This document shows positions 1-11,011 of a stretch of 64,000 bases of DNA, piece by piece. Position 1 is the first letter of the stretch. Each line of letters opens with the position of its first letter. Below the pieces are notes generated by a model. That model did no database searches. It worked only from the letters and a program-made list of their open reading frames with translations, and was not told where the DNA came from. A program made the translations under genes and the position numbers. Source of the stretch: Carposina sasakii. Its lineage: Eukaryota; Arthropoda; Insecta; Lepidoptera; Carposinidae. Location: assembly GCA_014607495.2 (NCBI GenBank), contig CP053169.1, positions 868,001-932,000 of the forward strand, written 5' to 3'.

Positions 1-1718
1 TACATCCAGTATACAAAATTGTGTCATAGGGTTGGTAAGAAAAAATTTGACCTAACATTAGTAATAAACAACCGACTAAGGTCTAGGCACTGAGGGCCGT
101 AATCTCAGGCGATGAAATTATTAAGTAAATATTGAAGAAAAATATTTTCTGGATCCACGGCTTCAAACATTACATTTGCTTGCAAAAATATATTAATGAT
201 TTATATCAAGATTTTTTATATGCCTATTAGTTCCGTCTACATATCCACCAAATTCAAAAGTATTCAAATAAAAACCGTTAACAAATAAAAACAGAGATAA
301 GCCGCCAATAAAATCTCTCAAACTTAACAGTTGTACAAAATATTCTAAACAACCGAAAATCTAAAACTATTTTGAAAGCACTTTTCATAAAAGTTTACGG
401 TTGAGTTTTAGAAACGAACCAATTAAAGTTTCGCTTTAGTGTTGTTTCGGTAATGCATTCGTAAATCTTGGCCACTTCCATTTTAGTGACGATACATTTA
501 AATCGATTAATTTATCGATGATGTCATTACCGATATCGACAACTTTGGTAAAATTTTCCGAATTTGAATTACATCGGCTTCTTTTGTTTTGAAATCGATA
601 GAAAAACAAATATGAAATGTTTTCTTCGGTTTTTGCGAAAATATAACAGAAGCCAAGTTCGTTCCAGTTAAGAAACCTCGTCGAAGCCATGAAAACGCGG
701 CAACTGGCTCAAGGGCACCACAACATGTCATTACGCTGTTCAATGGCCTACCACTTACCGTCATTAGGAGTTGTCGGCTGCTACATACTTTGGCTAAAAC
801 GGACAAACACTACACTAACACGTTTAGGTGTAAAAAAAAGTAAAAAAAAATGACAGTAGCGCCGTGATTAACTGTAAATTCGGTGGTGGAATATGGGAAG
901 CTATATAAAATAGCAATAGATTTATATTATGTATGTGCCAATATTTTTAATGTTAACAATTATATATATATATCAATATAATAGAAGGGGTCTATAGAAT
1001 TCGCACAGGTGACACCACCCCTGTTAGATTAGTAACTGAATAGGTAATGATATACCTACATGAACGTACTAAATTGTTTAGTGATAGCACGAACATTAGC
1101 AACAAATAATTTTTAGGTATATGCATAAAAATAGGAAATAGAAAACAGCAATGAAACACTTGCTACGTAGGTACCTACATCTTAAGCCGGACGGAATTTG
1201 TTTATTTTTTGCATCACAATTACGATATTAGTTTTAATTATTATCGCCCTCACAATTACACTTCAACTTCGCCGACATAACAAAAAACGGTTACAGTTAA
1301 ATAAGTTCTCGGGAATAGAGGCGTGAATCGAGAAAACAATCGATACCGAACGTCACTATCCATCATCATTAGTCGACGTATCGATATATCGCGTGCAGCT
1401 CTACGGTTCAGTCGACGCTAAAATTGCAGGTGAATATTATGTTTTTTTTTGTCATTGAACCTATTTTGATATTAATACTATTTGATAAGGTCAAAGACTT
1501 TAAAATTTGTTTTAAGTTATTAGTGACAGTTCTTATTTTCACCCAACTACGACAGAGCTTAAAGAAACGGGTATTTCATTATTTTAGCAGTCTATTAATG
1601 TAACTTTATATGGTTATCAATACTTGGCACGGGACGTGACACATGCTTACGTCATTTTGACCAAACGTCGTCATTTGTGTCAAATTCTAATACCTTTTCT
1701 TTAGCATAACTTTATGTA
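1..1718. other. Non-repeat stretch, no gene seen
   Basis: AT-rich sequence with several ATCGAT/CGATA motifs (about 500-600 and 1320-1390). At 1379-1386 there is a TATCGATA motif with a TATA-like run about 26 bases before a TTCAGTC motif at 1407-1413 and a CAG|GTGAAT donor-like site at 1429/1430. Open frames at 436-806 on the minus strand are AT-biased and look like chance. If the minus-strand gene continues left, this is intron. Confidence 0.4.
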
Positions 1719-1952
1719 TAAGGTCTATCGAAAATTAGTAATTATCTTTTGACACGAAACTAGGTAGATAAAAAGAAACAGCTTTCACTATGGGACTAAC
1801 TGCGATCTCGAATAATTACTGCACTGAAATGTATGGAACAGCTGATTTTTTTTTTCAATATTTCGGAGTTGGTCCCATAGTGAAAGTTGTTTCTTTTTAC
1901 CTACCTAGTTTCGTGTCAAAAGATAATCGCTAATTTTGGATAGACCTTATAT
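1719..1952. mobile_element. Foldback MITE-like palindrome
   Basis: The ends AAGGTCTATCGAAAATTAG and CTAATTTTGGATAGACCTT are inverted copies, and the arms (1719-1800 and 1868-1952) pair almost completely around a loop of about 70 bases. No coding capacity. This is the architecture of a non-autonomous DNA transposon; no second copy was noticed in the window. Confidence 0.65.
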
Positions 1953-2346
1953 ACAATGGCCAAAACTTTAGACCTGACCAAAACATTACTGGCACAATCA
2001 CAATATCATACATATCTGTATATAGGTTTAGTGACGAAGAAAGGTCATTCAATATAGAGATAAAAATATCATTTATATTAGATCCTCTTTAATTATTGCA
2101 CCATGGCTCCATTTCTTCTTGTCTCTACCTCAGATTATGTTAATAATGAAGTTTAGTGCGCGTGTGGACGTCTAGGGGATAGGTCGTTTTAGTACGATAC
2201 AGTCTTTAGTGTGCTCCATTATGTTTCGCTTATTATTTTGAATGTTACTACTTTGAGGGTAGTTTCATTTGTATTCCAAATGTTGGATTTAGTTTCAGAA
2301 GCAGTTGAATTGGTCAGTGAAGTCTTTTGATCTATATTTCTGACTA

Positions 2347-2655
2347 GTGGACGCCGACGACTCCGTCCGCGTGGACTACAGAAAAAACAAAATGTCGAAA
2401 TTATCCGGGATAAAAAGTAGCCTATATGTTAAGTGGGACCTGTCACAATATATTCGTGAAAACTGCATCGGAATCGGTTCAGCCGTTTCTGAGATTAGCG
2501 TGCACAAACGCACAGACAAACCGACATACAGACAAATATTTCAAGAATCATTGTTTTGGGTACTTTTGCGTTGCTAAAGGTCTCCTATAATATTTTTTCA
2601 CATATATCTTCTATGTACAGACTGCGACCAGTTACATTTTATCATATGATAGATA
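2347..2655 (+). mobile_element. GTGGACGCC retroposon copy, long subfamily
   Basis: Starts at CTAGTGGACGCC, continues through CCGCGTGGACTACAG, CCGGGATAAAAAGTAGCC and TTTCTGAGATTAGCGTGCA, and ends in TACAGACTGCGACC. The same order of blocks recurs at 20960-21290, 23962-24447 and 63867-64000. The fixed 3' end and repeated truncations suggest a non-LTR (RTE-like) 3' region or a SINE that uses it. Confidence 0.65.
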
Positions 2656-2709
2656 ATGCCTACTTCCAGCCTTAGATTTGATAATTTTATTTGTAAATAC
2701 ATACATAAA

Positions 2710-2812
2710 TACATACACACAGCTGTGTTCCTGAAATGGGGTAGCCAGAACTGCAGGATCACAAAGGATATGCCACAGCCACGTTCAGCACAGCTGGGAC
2801 AGATATAGGTAA
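2710..2812 (+). repeat. Repeat family E, 5' half
   Basis: Matches the family consensus seen best at 52046-52265: CTGTGTTC, AAATGGGGTAGCCAGAACTG, CAGGATCAC, CACAGCCACGTT and GGGACAGAT in that order. Confidence 0.6.
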
Positions 2813-2823
2813 GTATATGACAA

Positions 2824-3110
2824 ATGCTGCTCTGGGAGTGAAAACAAAAACGTATAATACTATAGCTGCTTCTCTTCCCGGGCATACTGTAAGTACACTC
2901 TACTGACTCGTACAAGTCAGTAGAGGGACAAGAGGATCATGGTGATTTGTAGGCGATGGGCTGACCACCTGTCACTAGTAACCGAACTTGTAAATCTCAA
3001 CTATACCCTCAAAATTGGTCAGGAGTGGCACCATGTGGTTCTATCGGCCCTTGGTGCTCTGCCTACCCCGTAAGGGATAAAGGCATGATTATATGTATGT
3101 ATGTATATGA
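2824..3110 (+). mobile_element. TATG-tailed retroposon, near full length
   Basis: Begins ATGCTGCTCTGGGAGTG, passes GCTTCTCTTCCCGGGCATAC, GGCGATGGGCTGACCACCTG and CCCGTAAGGGATAAAGGC, and ends in ATTATATG followed by TATG repeats. Seven copies occur in the window, all sharing the 3' end and tail, as expected for retroposition. Confidence 0.65.
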
Positions 3111-3191
3111 TAAATGAAGTTCCAATTATATAACGGGTTCTAATACCTATATTAGTGGAATAGATAAAGCATAACTTCTCTTACTTCTAGA

Positions 3192-3665
3192 TGATGACCA
3201 TCATCATCTTCCTGCCCTGTTCCCATTTATTTGGGGTCGGCGCAATATGTAATTTTCTTCCATTCATCCCTATTATCCGTCATCTCATTGCTCACTCCCA
3301 GTACATGCATATCCTCTCTCATACAGTCCATCCAACACTTCTTTGGTCTACCTCTTCTTTTATATCCATCCACATTCATGCACAACGCTCTCTGTAAAAT
3401 ATGCCTTTCATCCCGTCGCCTTACATGCCCGTACCAAGACAGACGGTTACTTCGTAACTTGTCTGTGATCGGCGCAACTTTCAAACTTCCTCTTATATAC
3501 TCATTAGTTCATTACTTATTTAATCCATTCTTGTAACTCCACACATCCATCTCAACATTCACATCTCGCTTACATGCAGTTGATTTTCATCCTTCTTCTT
3601 TACGGCCCAGCATTCAGATCCATACAAGACGACAGGTCGAATTACGGTCTTGTACACCTTACCGG
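3192..3665 (-). mobile_element. RTE-like LINE remnant, RT C-terminal region
   Basis: An open frame at 3227-3484 on the minus strand encodes the typical C-terminus of a non-LTR reverse transcriptase: NRLSWYGHVRRRDE, then the GRPKKCWMD signature, then EWKK and a CADPK end. Coding sequence continues upstream to about 3665 (YGSECWAVKKKDE), but stop codons and a frame slip interrupt it. A GATGATGATG-type tail lies at 3192-3210. The copy is 5'-truncated and dead. Confidence 0.75.
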
Positions 3666-3719
3666 AGTAGGTAGGTATGCTTAGATTAAGATTGCAAATT
3701 TTTACAAAGAAACTAGCTG

Positions 3720-3755
3720 TTGTCTGCGACATCGTCCGCGTGGACTACAATGGAT
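3720..3755 (+). repeat. Fragment of the GTGGACGCC retroposon
   Basis: Only the CATCGTCCGCGTGGACTACA block is recognisable, abutting unrelated sequence on both sides. Confidence 0.4.
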
Positions 3756-4061
3756 ATCCTGGTCAAATTGTCATTCATAATATTCTCAATTCTTAAGACA
3801 TAATGTGATAATCACAATCAAACCTGGCCACAATGTACCGTTCGGATACACTTAATAGCCATCAATGATCGGGACGATTGTGAAAAATACCATTAAAACC
3901 CCATCAGCGGTCACCATTCGACTACATGATGATCATCAACCACAATCGATTCTTTTTTTTTAAATTTTATTATTAAATTACCATGATGTTCAAGAGAAGT
4001 TAGTGGATGGGCAGTTTATAAAGGTTTATTGACAAATCTTGTCTAAGTGGCCAGACTAAAT

Positions 4062-4370
4062 GCACCCGTGTATGATGAATTTGGTGAGAGCGAGATGTCT
4101 CACTTTTAAACGTCAAATTCACAGAGCTATTAATAACTAGATAAACTAAGTCTATATAGGTACTTTGCATGTAAAAAATTGACTTAAGGAATTATAATAG
4201 ACACTCGTTCTCGAGCCGAACTGAAGGAATTAGGGCTGATAGAAGTGGTTTGCAATCCCTTTTTACACACAAAGTAGAAACACTTGCCTTGTCTAGTTAT
4301 TACTTAGCTCTGTGGATTTGACGTTTAAAAGTGAGACATCTCGCTCTCACCAAATTCATCATACGCGTGC
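4062..4370. mobile_element. Foldback MITE-like element
   Basis: Terminal inverted arms of about 75 bases: GATGAATTTGGTGAGAGCG at the left matches CGCTCTCACCAAATTCATC at the right, with GAGATGTCTCACTTTTAAAC and its complement inside. The core of about 150 bases is unique. No reading frame. Confidence 0.7.
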
Positions 4371-4511
4371 TGATCTTCGAATCTGTCAACACGTGAGTTC
4401 AATTGAGTCGCGATACAAGATCCAAGCAGCTAGTAAGTAAGTAGGTAGTAAGTAAGTAGTATTTAATATAGGTATATCGCTGCTTCTCCCAAAAACCATA
4501 ATTTTCGCAAC

Positions 4512-4613
4512 GTCAGATAGTCTATCAGAGGAATAAAGTTGATGCTGTCTTTTTCTAAAACTTGATCATAATAGAGAAAGCATCAACTTTATTCCTCTGA
4601 TAGGCTATCTGAC
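4512..4613. mobile_element. Short foldback element, copy 1
   Basis: A hairpin of about 102 bases, GTCAGATAGTCTATCAGAGG to its complement ending CTATCTGAC, around CTTGATCATAATAGAG. A diverged second copy is at 9235-9345 and a fragment at 55565-55630. Confidence 0.65.
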
Positions 4614-7601
4614 TTTTGAAAAAATCAGCCCTTAAAAGATAAAGATGTTATATTATTGAATAAATATTGAATTAGAGCAGTTTCGGTGCAAAAATCTATA
4701 AATAAATCAACTTGTTTTATCTATTTCACATAATAAAACACTAACCAAAGAAACAATGAAATCAGTGACTACAAAAAGGCAGTGATGATTTCAACAAACG
4801 ATCGATAAGTCACGCCTACTAAGTGAAGGGGGAGGGGCGAAAATCGAATTAGAACATCGATTATCAAAGGTATCGACAAAAAACACGATTAGCGACCGAA
4901 CTATTTAACAAGTCCCATGGACGCGGCGCTACTATCTATGAGCCCATTCTTGTTATAATAAAGAGATGTTTAGTTTCCGTTTCGATCGCAGGACTCAAGC
5001 GGTATAACCTAATCGACATCATCGACAGTCGAAAAAAGAACAGCCGACGGTTAATGGCCGTTTTTGTACGAAATTCGAAGATTTGAATTCGTAATTTCGA
5101 CCGCAAGGCGTTCGAATCATTTGTCAGTGACAATTTTTTGGTTGCAATCGATTTTTAAATACAGACTGCGTTTTTGTCGGTATGTTGAGATTCCGCTTTT
5201 CGGACGATTTTTAGTGATGGTATGTTTTGTTCTCCGATTAGATATTTATAATAGCAAATTACTACTGATTGTGGATGGTATCCGTATCTCAGAAATTGTT
5301 TTTTTTATTTCGTCAAAATTATTTTAGCTCAATATTTTTATCGTTTTACTAACAAACATTAAGAAGAAGTCACGCTATATACAAAATTCCATAAATACAA
5401 AATCTTACAAAAAGGACGTAGGTAAATACTCCAAATTTAAAAAAAGTCAAAATCCATCAGACTGCACAAAATCATCGTCCTTGCCCGTCATAGAGTCCGA
5501 TTGACACGAGCATGGGAAAGGTTGCGGCTTTTTGCCGAACGGGACACATTCCCGCGCCAAGGCTGTGGGAACCCGGGGATTCCAGGCGACGTAGGGAAAT
5601 CTCTTTTTGGTGTTCAGTGGCGAAATTATGGAATACTCACAAACCGAGGAAATGGAGAAAAGTACTTATTAAATTATTTTTTTGAAGTACATAACGTTAA
5701 AGGATTACGTCACGTCGGTTTACGAATTTTTCAAAGTGTTAAAAATTTCTCTTTATTTTCTTGGCTTGCTGGAAGAGATCTCTTGTAGAGATAAGATCGT
5801 ATACATCTCTTAATTCGTTATTTATATTTTTTGTGTGTACGTAGATAAGTATTACGTTAAAATCAGTTTGAATTAATTTATTTGTCTATTTCAATTATGT
5901 ATTTTTAATTATTAGAAACTAGCACACAGAAATCGACTGTTCGTATTTTTGTAATTCAAAATCCGAACAAAAATAGTTCAAACACACAGTTCTATTCGAA
6001 ATACAAACCTAGAAAGTCAAACTCGCTCTTGACCAGTCCTTCCCATGCTATCGCCGATCTCAGCCGATCGGGCCGATTAATTACGAGCCCGAATTTCGAA
6101 TGTTTGCGGTGACGTTCCTTGGCCAACCCTCATTAACTTCGATTGGATTAAAAGCCGCGATTCCAGGCCGATCGATGTGACAAACGATTCCATTCGATCG
6201 GAATTTGAAACCGTTTAAGCAACAGGTGAAGGTACCCCTGTTGAATAGTTTCTGAGCTACGTGGCCATACGTATGGGCTCAAACTTATACATCGATGTTG
6301 GATATTGGATGAAGTGAACTGATATCGTTCAATATGGATACTAAAAGATTCCAAGTTTAAAAATTCAAACCTCAGAGTCCACAGAACTCGGTCGATGATG
6401 GATTTTCATGATGTAAAATTCTGTACATCTATAATTCCAAATTCAAATATCAAGCCATAGAACATTACGACTTAAATTCAAATCGGCATCCGTATTCCGT
6501 GAGCGATCGTAACTTGATTCGATAACCGCACCTGTCGGAAAGTTTATAGTTGTTAATTGTTACTTTTATTAAGTCTCGTCTGGGAGCCATTTAAATACGA
6601 TGTTAAACTGTCTGGGTGGCTATTCTTGAGGTTGTTGATTGGTATATAAAATTTAATATTGACATAAGTGGCCATTTTTTACACGTTGACATTTTGAGGT
6701 TTTCCAAAGGTTATAAATATTAGTGACTGTGTGTGTAGGCTACATTGGCGTTTGCATAATGCACATCTCCACAATACATTTACTCCATGGCGCTGCCATA
6801 TATGTCTTGCATATTAGGTATTTCAAGCTAAGATTGTCCCATAGTTTGCGAATCATACAGAAATAAATATTCATTCTCGAAGCTTCCACGATGGCTCGGT
6901 CAGATACCCGCGTATTTGAATGCACATCCCGATAGCATTGTTCGCTATTACGTCGCCATTCGCCCACTGTGATTAAAAACTATTTACATTTCGGATTTCC
7001 ATATGCCGTGCCACGAACGGCCGGTTATCGATTTAAACCGGACTATTGCAAGTTTACAATTTGCAAATGATTTTCTTTACTTTGTTAAGTGATTTTGAGT
7101 TTGGTCTTTTTTTTGGATGGGTTATCGTAGATAGAATAGGCCTCCTACGTGATGTGAAGTCGACAATCGTTATATCTCTGTGACTAGTAAATAGAATTTT
7201 TCTTCGAGGCCAAATATGTATTTTTCATAAATTATACAAGGACGGACACATGTTTGCCAAATACTCCAATAAATGGCCATGTTGCCAATGTTGTACACGC
7301 CATAGCTGTGACATTGAATTTAGAACATTGGGAGCATAGAAACTGTCATGGCCACGAATGAAGCACAAAGAAGAGGGAACTTGGACTCCATGATTTTAAA
7401 TCATTTCTTGTATGCAGTGACACAGATAATGTAGTCCATCACATAGTAACTAGCGCCATCGTTCAAAGGAACTAATAAGTGAAACGTTCTCTAATAAAAA
7501 TTTCGTTAGACTAGCCGCGGATGAAGTCGTCTATAGTAGGTAAATGTAAGTGATTGGCTCATACATCGCTAGGTACTTTACATTGGTGGTCAGAGCTCTA
7601 T
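4614..7601. other. Largely unique stretch, no convincing gene
   Basis: Few repeats are recognised. TCGA, ATCGAT and TTCGAA motifs are dense at 4798-5160 and 6045-6560. A moderately GC-rich patch at 5480-5680 carries a 95-codon plus-strand frame without splice or family support. The end of the stretch (about 7430-7480) carries a fragment of foldback family D (ACTAGCGCCATCG). Probably intron of the minus-strand gene, possibly with regulatory sequence. Confidence 0.4.
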
Positions 7602-7852
7602 GATTAAATAAATAAATAAATATTCACACACTTCACAACACATTAACTTAGTCCCACATTAAGATCCCTAAGGTCTTGTGTCGTGGGTACTAAGCAACGG
7701 TATATAAATACATAGATAAGTATAGAAACATCCATGACTCGGAAACAAACATTAATATTCATCGTGTTAATGTTTGCACCTACCGGGATTCGAACCCAGG
7801 ACCTATGGCGTCGCAGGCAGGGTCACTACCTACTACACCAATCGGCCGTCTA
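7602..7852 (-). mobile_element. tRNA-derived SINE, near full length
   Basis: Read on the minus strand it begins GACGGCCGATTGGTGTAGT (A-box-like), continues to CTGGGTTCGAATCCCGGTAG (B box) by 7777, then a body with CTTAGTACCCACGACACAAG-like sequence, and ends in a TTTA repeat (7604-7620). This head-body-tail order is that of a widespread lepidopteran tRNA SINE. Fragments lie at 21546-21590, 29689-29730, 31232-31256 and 49150-49240. Confidence 0.75.
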
Positions 7853-8035
7853 TCGTATATCCTTATTATACTTCCTCCATGGTCACCGGTCGGCATTATT
7901 CGATATTAAGCGCTAATATATCACAAATGGCAATTGACTTAGTGCCAGGCCAAACTGCAATCAGTGTCGCAGATCACCAATCATTATTACGTGTGAATGT
8001 GACTAAGTTATGTGTGCTGGTGCCATAGATTTATA

Positions 8036-8295
8036 CAGGTTGTAACAAAAAGGGTATGTTAAGCGAAAAGCTATGTAAATAGCCCACTATCGAGAACCTA
8101 TCCACAAAATTTGAGATCCGAAATCACATGTTTATTTTTCCCGATAGTATGGAGAATTTTTAAATATCTCAGGAATTTTCATACAATCTTGAAAAATAAA
8201 AATGTGATTTCGAGTTTCAAATTTTGGAAATAGGTTCTCTATAGTGGGCTATTTATACAGCTTTTCGCTTAACATACCCTTTCTGTTACACCCTG
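8036..8295. mobile_element. Foldback family A, copy 1
   Basis: A 260-base near-palindrome flanked by TA. It opens CAGGTTGTAACAAAAAGGG and closes CCCTTTCTGTTACACCCTG. The arms share GTATGTTAAGCGAAAAGCT, TAGCCCACTAT and GAGAACCTAT with their complements. The centre pairs CAGGAATTTTCATACAATC-type sequence with little loop. No coding sequence. Confidence 0.85.
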
Positions 8296-9097
8296 TATAG
8301 TTAGTTTTTACAAAGTAAAGATTTTTTAAAAATTATTTGGCACTCTAACAGATTTCATTCATATTTACAATGAAGAAATAGTAATCAAGGTATTGTACTA
8401 AAATGCAATCCTAACAGAGTCCACTTCAAAACAATCATGACATCTTAAACAAATCGTAAGTCCTTCACTACCTTTGTAAATATTATTGTATTAAAACCAA
8501 AAAATATAATTAACTATTTGAAAAACTACTCAATGAGTATAATTATGATCGAACTAGGTAGAGAAATGTCAGTCAGGTTGTAAGAGACAGAAATCTTCTT
8601 CTTTCTGCTTGCTTCTAATTTCTTGACTATCGTCACAAAGAATTGAAGAAACTTTAAATAATGTCTCCTAAGCTTACGACAAATTATGATTACCTGTAAA
8701 TAATCTATTTTGAGCTCAGCAAATATTAATCAATTACACAACTGACGTAATTAGCAGTCTCTTTTATTATTTGGAGTATGATTTCCGCACATATGACTTA
8801 GTCATATTCTAGCCTAACTTAGTTATTAACGTACATGACTAGACACGGAATCATATTCCAATATAGATGACTTCTATGCTTTATGCCATAAAGGTAATTT
8901 TACAACAGGTAACGTAAACTAGATTGGTATTGGTAACTGAGAACCTGATTTCAGCTAAAATGTTTAAAAAGAATGAGGCAATTAAAGAAAATACTCGTTT
9001 TCTTAGTTTAGACTTGTCCTTTAAGGCCACTAGGGTTGACAGATTTAATTAAACAGTGTTTTATAACTTTTTACATATTATGATTTTTTCAAACAGC

Positions 9098-9222
9098 GGG
9101 GTAAGCACGAACCTTTTTACGCGGCGTAACGCTAGCGACTCGCTAGCAAAATCTATGGGAAATGACAGTTTAGTTTAGCGTTACGGACTATCGAGAGGTA
9201 AGTACGTGCTCACCCCTCAGAT
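9098..9222. mobile_element. Foldback element with GTAAGCACGAACCT ends, copy 1
   Basis: Left end GTAAGCACGAACCTTTTTAC and right end GAGAGGTAAGTACGTGCT are imperfect inverted repeats. Inner blocks CGTAACGCTAGC and GCGTTACGGACTATCGAG recur in reverse orientation at 29745-29925. Confidence 0.55.
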
Positions 9223-9234
9223 CTCTTTCCAACA

Positions 9235-9345
9235 GCCACATAGCCTATATGAGGGATAAATTTGATGCTGTCTTTCTGTAAATCTTGATCAAGATAGAGA
9301 CAGCATTAACTTTATCCTTCAGATATGCCTATCTGACCATTGGAA
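9235..9345. mobile_element. Short foldback element, copy 2
   Basis: ATAGCCTATATGAGGGATAA with GATGCTGTCTTTCT pairs with AGACAGCATTAACTTTATCC and CTATCTGAC around CTTGATCAAG. It is the same design as 4512-4613. Confidence 0.6.
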
Positions 9346-10437
9346 AAACCGGGCCTTATTAGATGCCTTCAGTATCTTATGTAACCTTGGTAATACCTAC
9401 ATATCCTAATCCTAACCGGTTCTAGCCAGTTTACGTGTAAATTAACCTATACTAACGTGTAGCTAACATCGATATTTGCATGAGGAACAATAGCTAGACA
9501 ATGGTAATTGTTTCGATCGCGATCGGAATCGGCCTTAATGTCGACCCGCGGGTGACGTGATTATTGACGTGAGATAGGATAGAGCAGCTTCTATCGTAGA
9601 TGGTAGATAGAGACTTTTAATATGGTCTATAACTTTTCATATAACATGGACTGTAAGTTACAGAAAGAATTTTCACAATAATTTTAATAGTTTCCGAGAT
9701 TTGGGCTTACAAACAAACTCATCTTAATATAGGACATGTAGGACCCTTAAGCCCGTATTCTTAGTGGTAGTGTCTCTTTAGATGGCACTTGATTGAGATG
9801 AGTGTGATGGAAGTTGAAGATTAAGCCAATAATGTAGTCAATATCTAAAATAGCTAGAGCAAATAAATTCATTATTATGCACCAATTTATTGGTGTAACT
9901 TTTGGTACACACTATAGGTAACATACAAATTAACTTATTTATTTCATCTTATTTCTGAAGGCGGTTTTTGCCCAAGGTGTTATGTTAACTCCATTGTATC
10001 ACTTTAATGCAATTTTTTTTATGAATGTCGAAGTATTTATTATTGTGTCTAGCATCCTTATTCTAGACACATCTTTTGATCGAATATCTTCTAAATTATT
10101 CTATCATCATTCTATATCTATGTACCCTCAATTCTATAATTTCGCTATCGAATGTCCCCATAACTACTCTAGAGTAATTTACGTCAGTGTCCCTCGACCC
10201 GTGGGGTCCTGGACTACAGGTTAATTGTGGGTAAGGTGGAACTATTAATTGATTCTGTATTGTCTTTTATTATCGGGTCCAATCGGGACGCTCTATCGGT
10301 TATGGCACCTGCCGTGTTTGTCTATGCTATTTGTGGGTTTAGTTAAGTTAATTTGTTTATTTGAATTTGGAATTGGTGTATGTGTGAAATGTTCTGACCT
10401 TTGCTTTTGTGAATTTGTATTATTTGCACATACTTTT

Positions 10438-10632
10438 ATATACATGGCTGTGTTCTACTGCAGGATCACAAGATTTGACAGCCACGTTTAGTATGGCGGT
10501 TTAGTAGATTAGTGATAAGTTGCTAGCTAATCGCCTGAGAGAACTTGAGTTCCTTAGTCGACTCTAACAACATGCACCGAAGGAGATGCAGCGGATGTAT
10601 TCTAATGAAGCCCTGCAATGGCACAGACTGTT
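10438..10632 (+). repeat. Repeat family E, full copy
   Basis: Runs from ACATGGCTGTGTTC through CAGGATCACAAG, GACAGCCACGTTTAG, GTTGCTAGCTAATCGCCTGA, GAGTTCCTTAGTCGACTC and GGAGATGCAGC to the CCCTGCAATGGCACAGACTG end. It lies just downstream of the coding exon in the minus-strand gene. Confidence 0.65.
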
Positions 10633-10745
10633 GACTCGTTTGTTAGAAATAATCTGACCTAAGCCTTCGTGAGTTCTTTAGTTTTAAAGATGCGATGCAG
10701 CATTTTTGTCATTCAACATCATAGGTACCTAAAAATCATAACTAC

Positions 10746-11011
10746 CTGTTGCCAGAACTGCGCAAGTAAGTATATCCTTTCCTTCTTGAAGATCCAGTCC
10801 ATTGAGTGCATAGCTTGCACCTCCGCCTCGGGCGCGGCGGGCAGGGCAGCGGCCCCGGTCGGGTGCATCCGGACGTCCGCCACGGCCTCACGCCCGGCGC
10901 ATACTGACCGCGCGGCGTCACCGGCCCCCCACTCCAAGACGAAACATTCGCCTACCCGCGGACTTGTCAAACTTTTCGTTAGCGTGCTGGCGATTCGATG
11001 CTCTTTTGTGC
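10746..11011 (-). CDS. Coding exon of an unrecognised gene, probable N-terminus
   Basis: On the minus strand a polypyrimidine tract ending TTTCTTTCTTTTACAG abuts 11011 and a donor CAG|GTAGTT follows 10746, so this is a 266-nt exon. It is much richer in GC than its surroundings. An ATG at 10868 opens 41 codons that end exactly at the donor (phase 0). The peptide is first Ala/Pro rich (residues 4-15), then a charged and aromatic helix-like segment with M20, M23, W25, F27, K28, K29, Y33 and W39, ending in Gln-Gln. The frame is also open upstream of the ATG to the acceptor, so translation could start in an earlier exon. I do not recognise the family. The end of the peptide could lead into a coiled coil in the next exon, which would lie left of this window. 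The splice sites, base composition and open frame agree, but no function can be given. Confidence 0.6.

Larger units (their letters stand above)
8296..10437. other. Intronic stretch with two small foldback elements
   Basis: Apart from the elements at 9098-9222 and 9235-9345 this is AT-rich sequence without splice-supported frames. The 80-codon plus-strand frame at 9982-10224 has no supporting signal. Confidence 0.35.

Noticed and set aside
507..806. Possible short minus-strand exon ending at a GTAAGTGG donor near 757
   Set aside because: If joined to the coding exon at 10746 in phase 0 it meets a stop within about nine codons, and the acceptor is weak.
5501..5788. 95-codon plus-strand frame
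   Set aside because: Only the first part is GC rich, no acceptor or donor fits, and the end is AT-rich noise.
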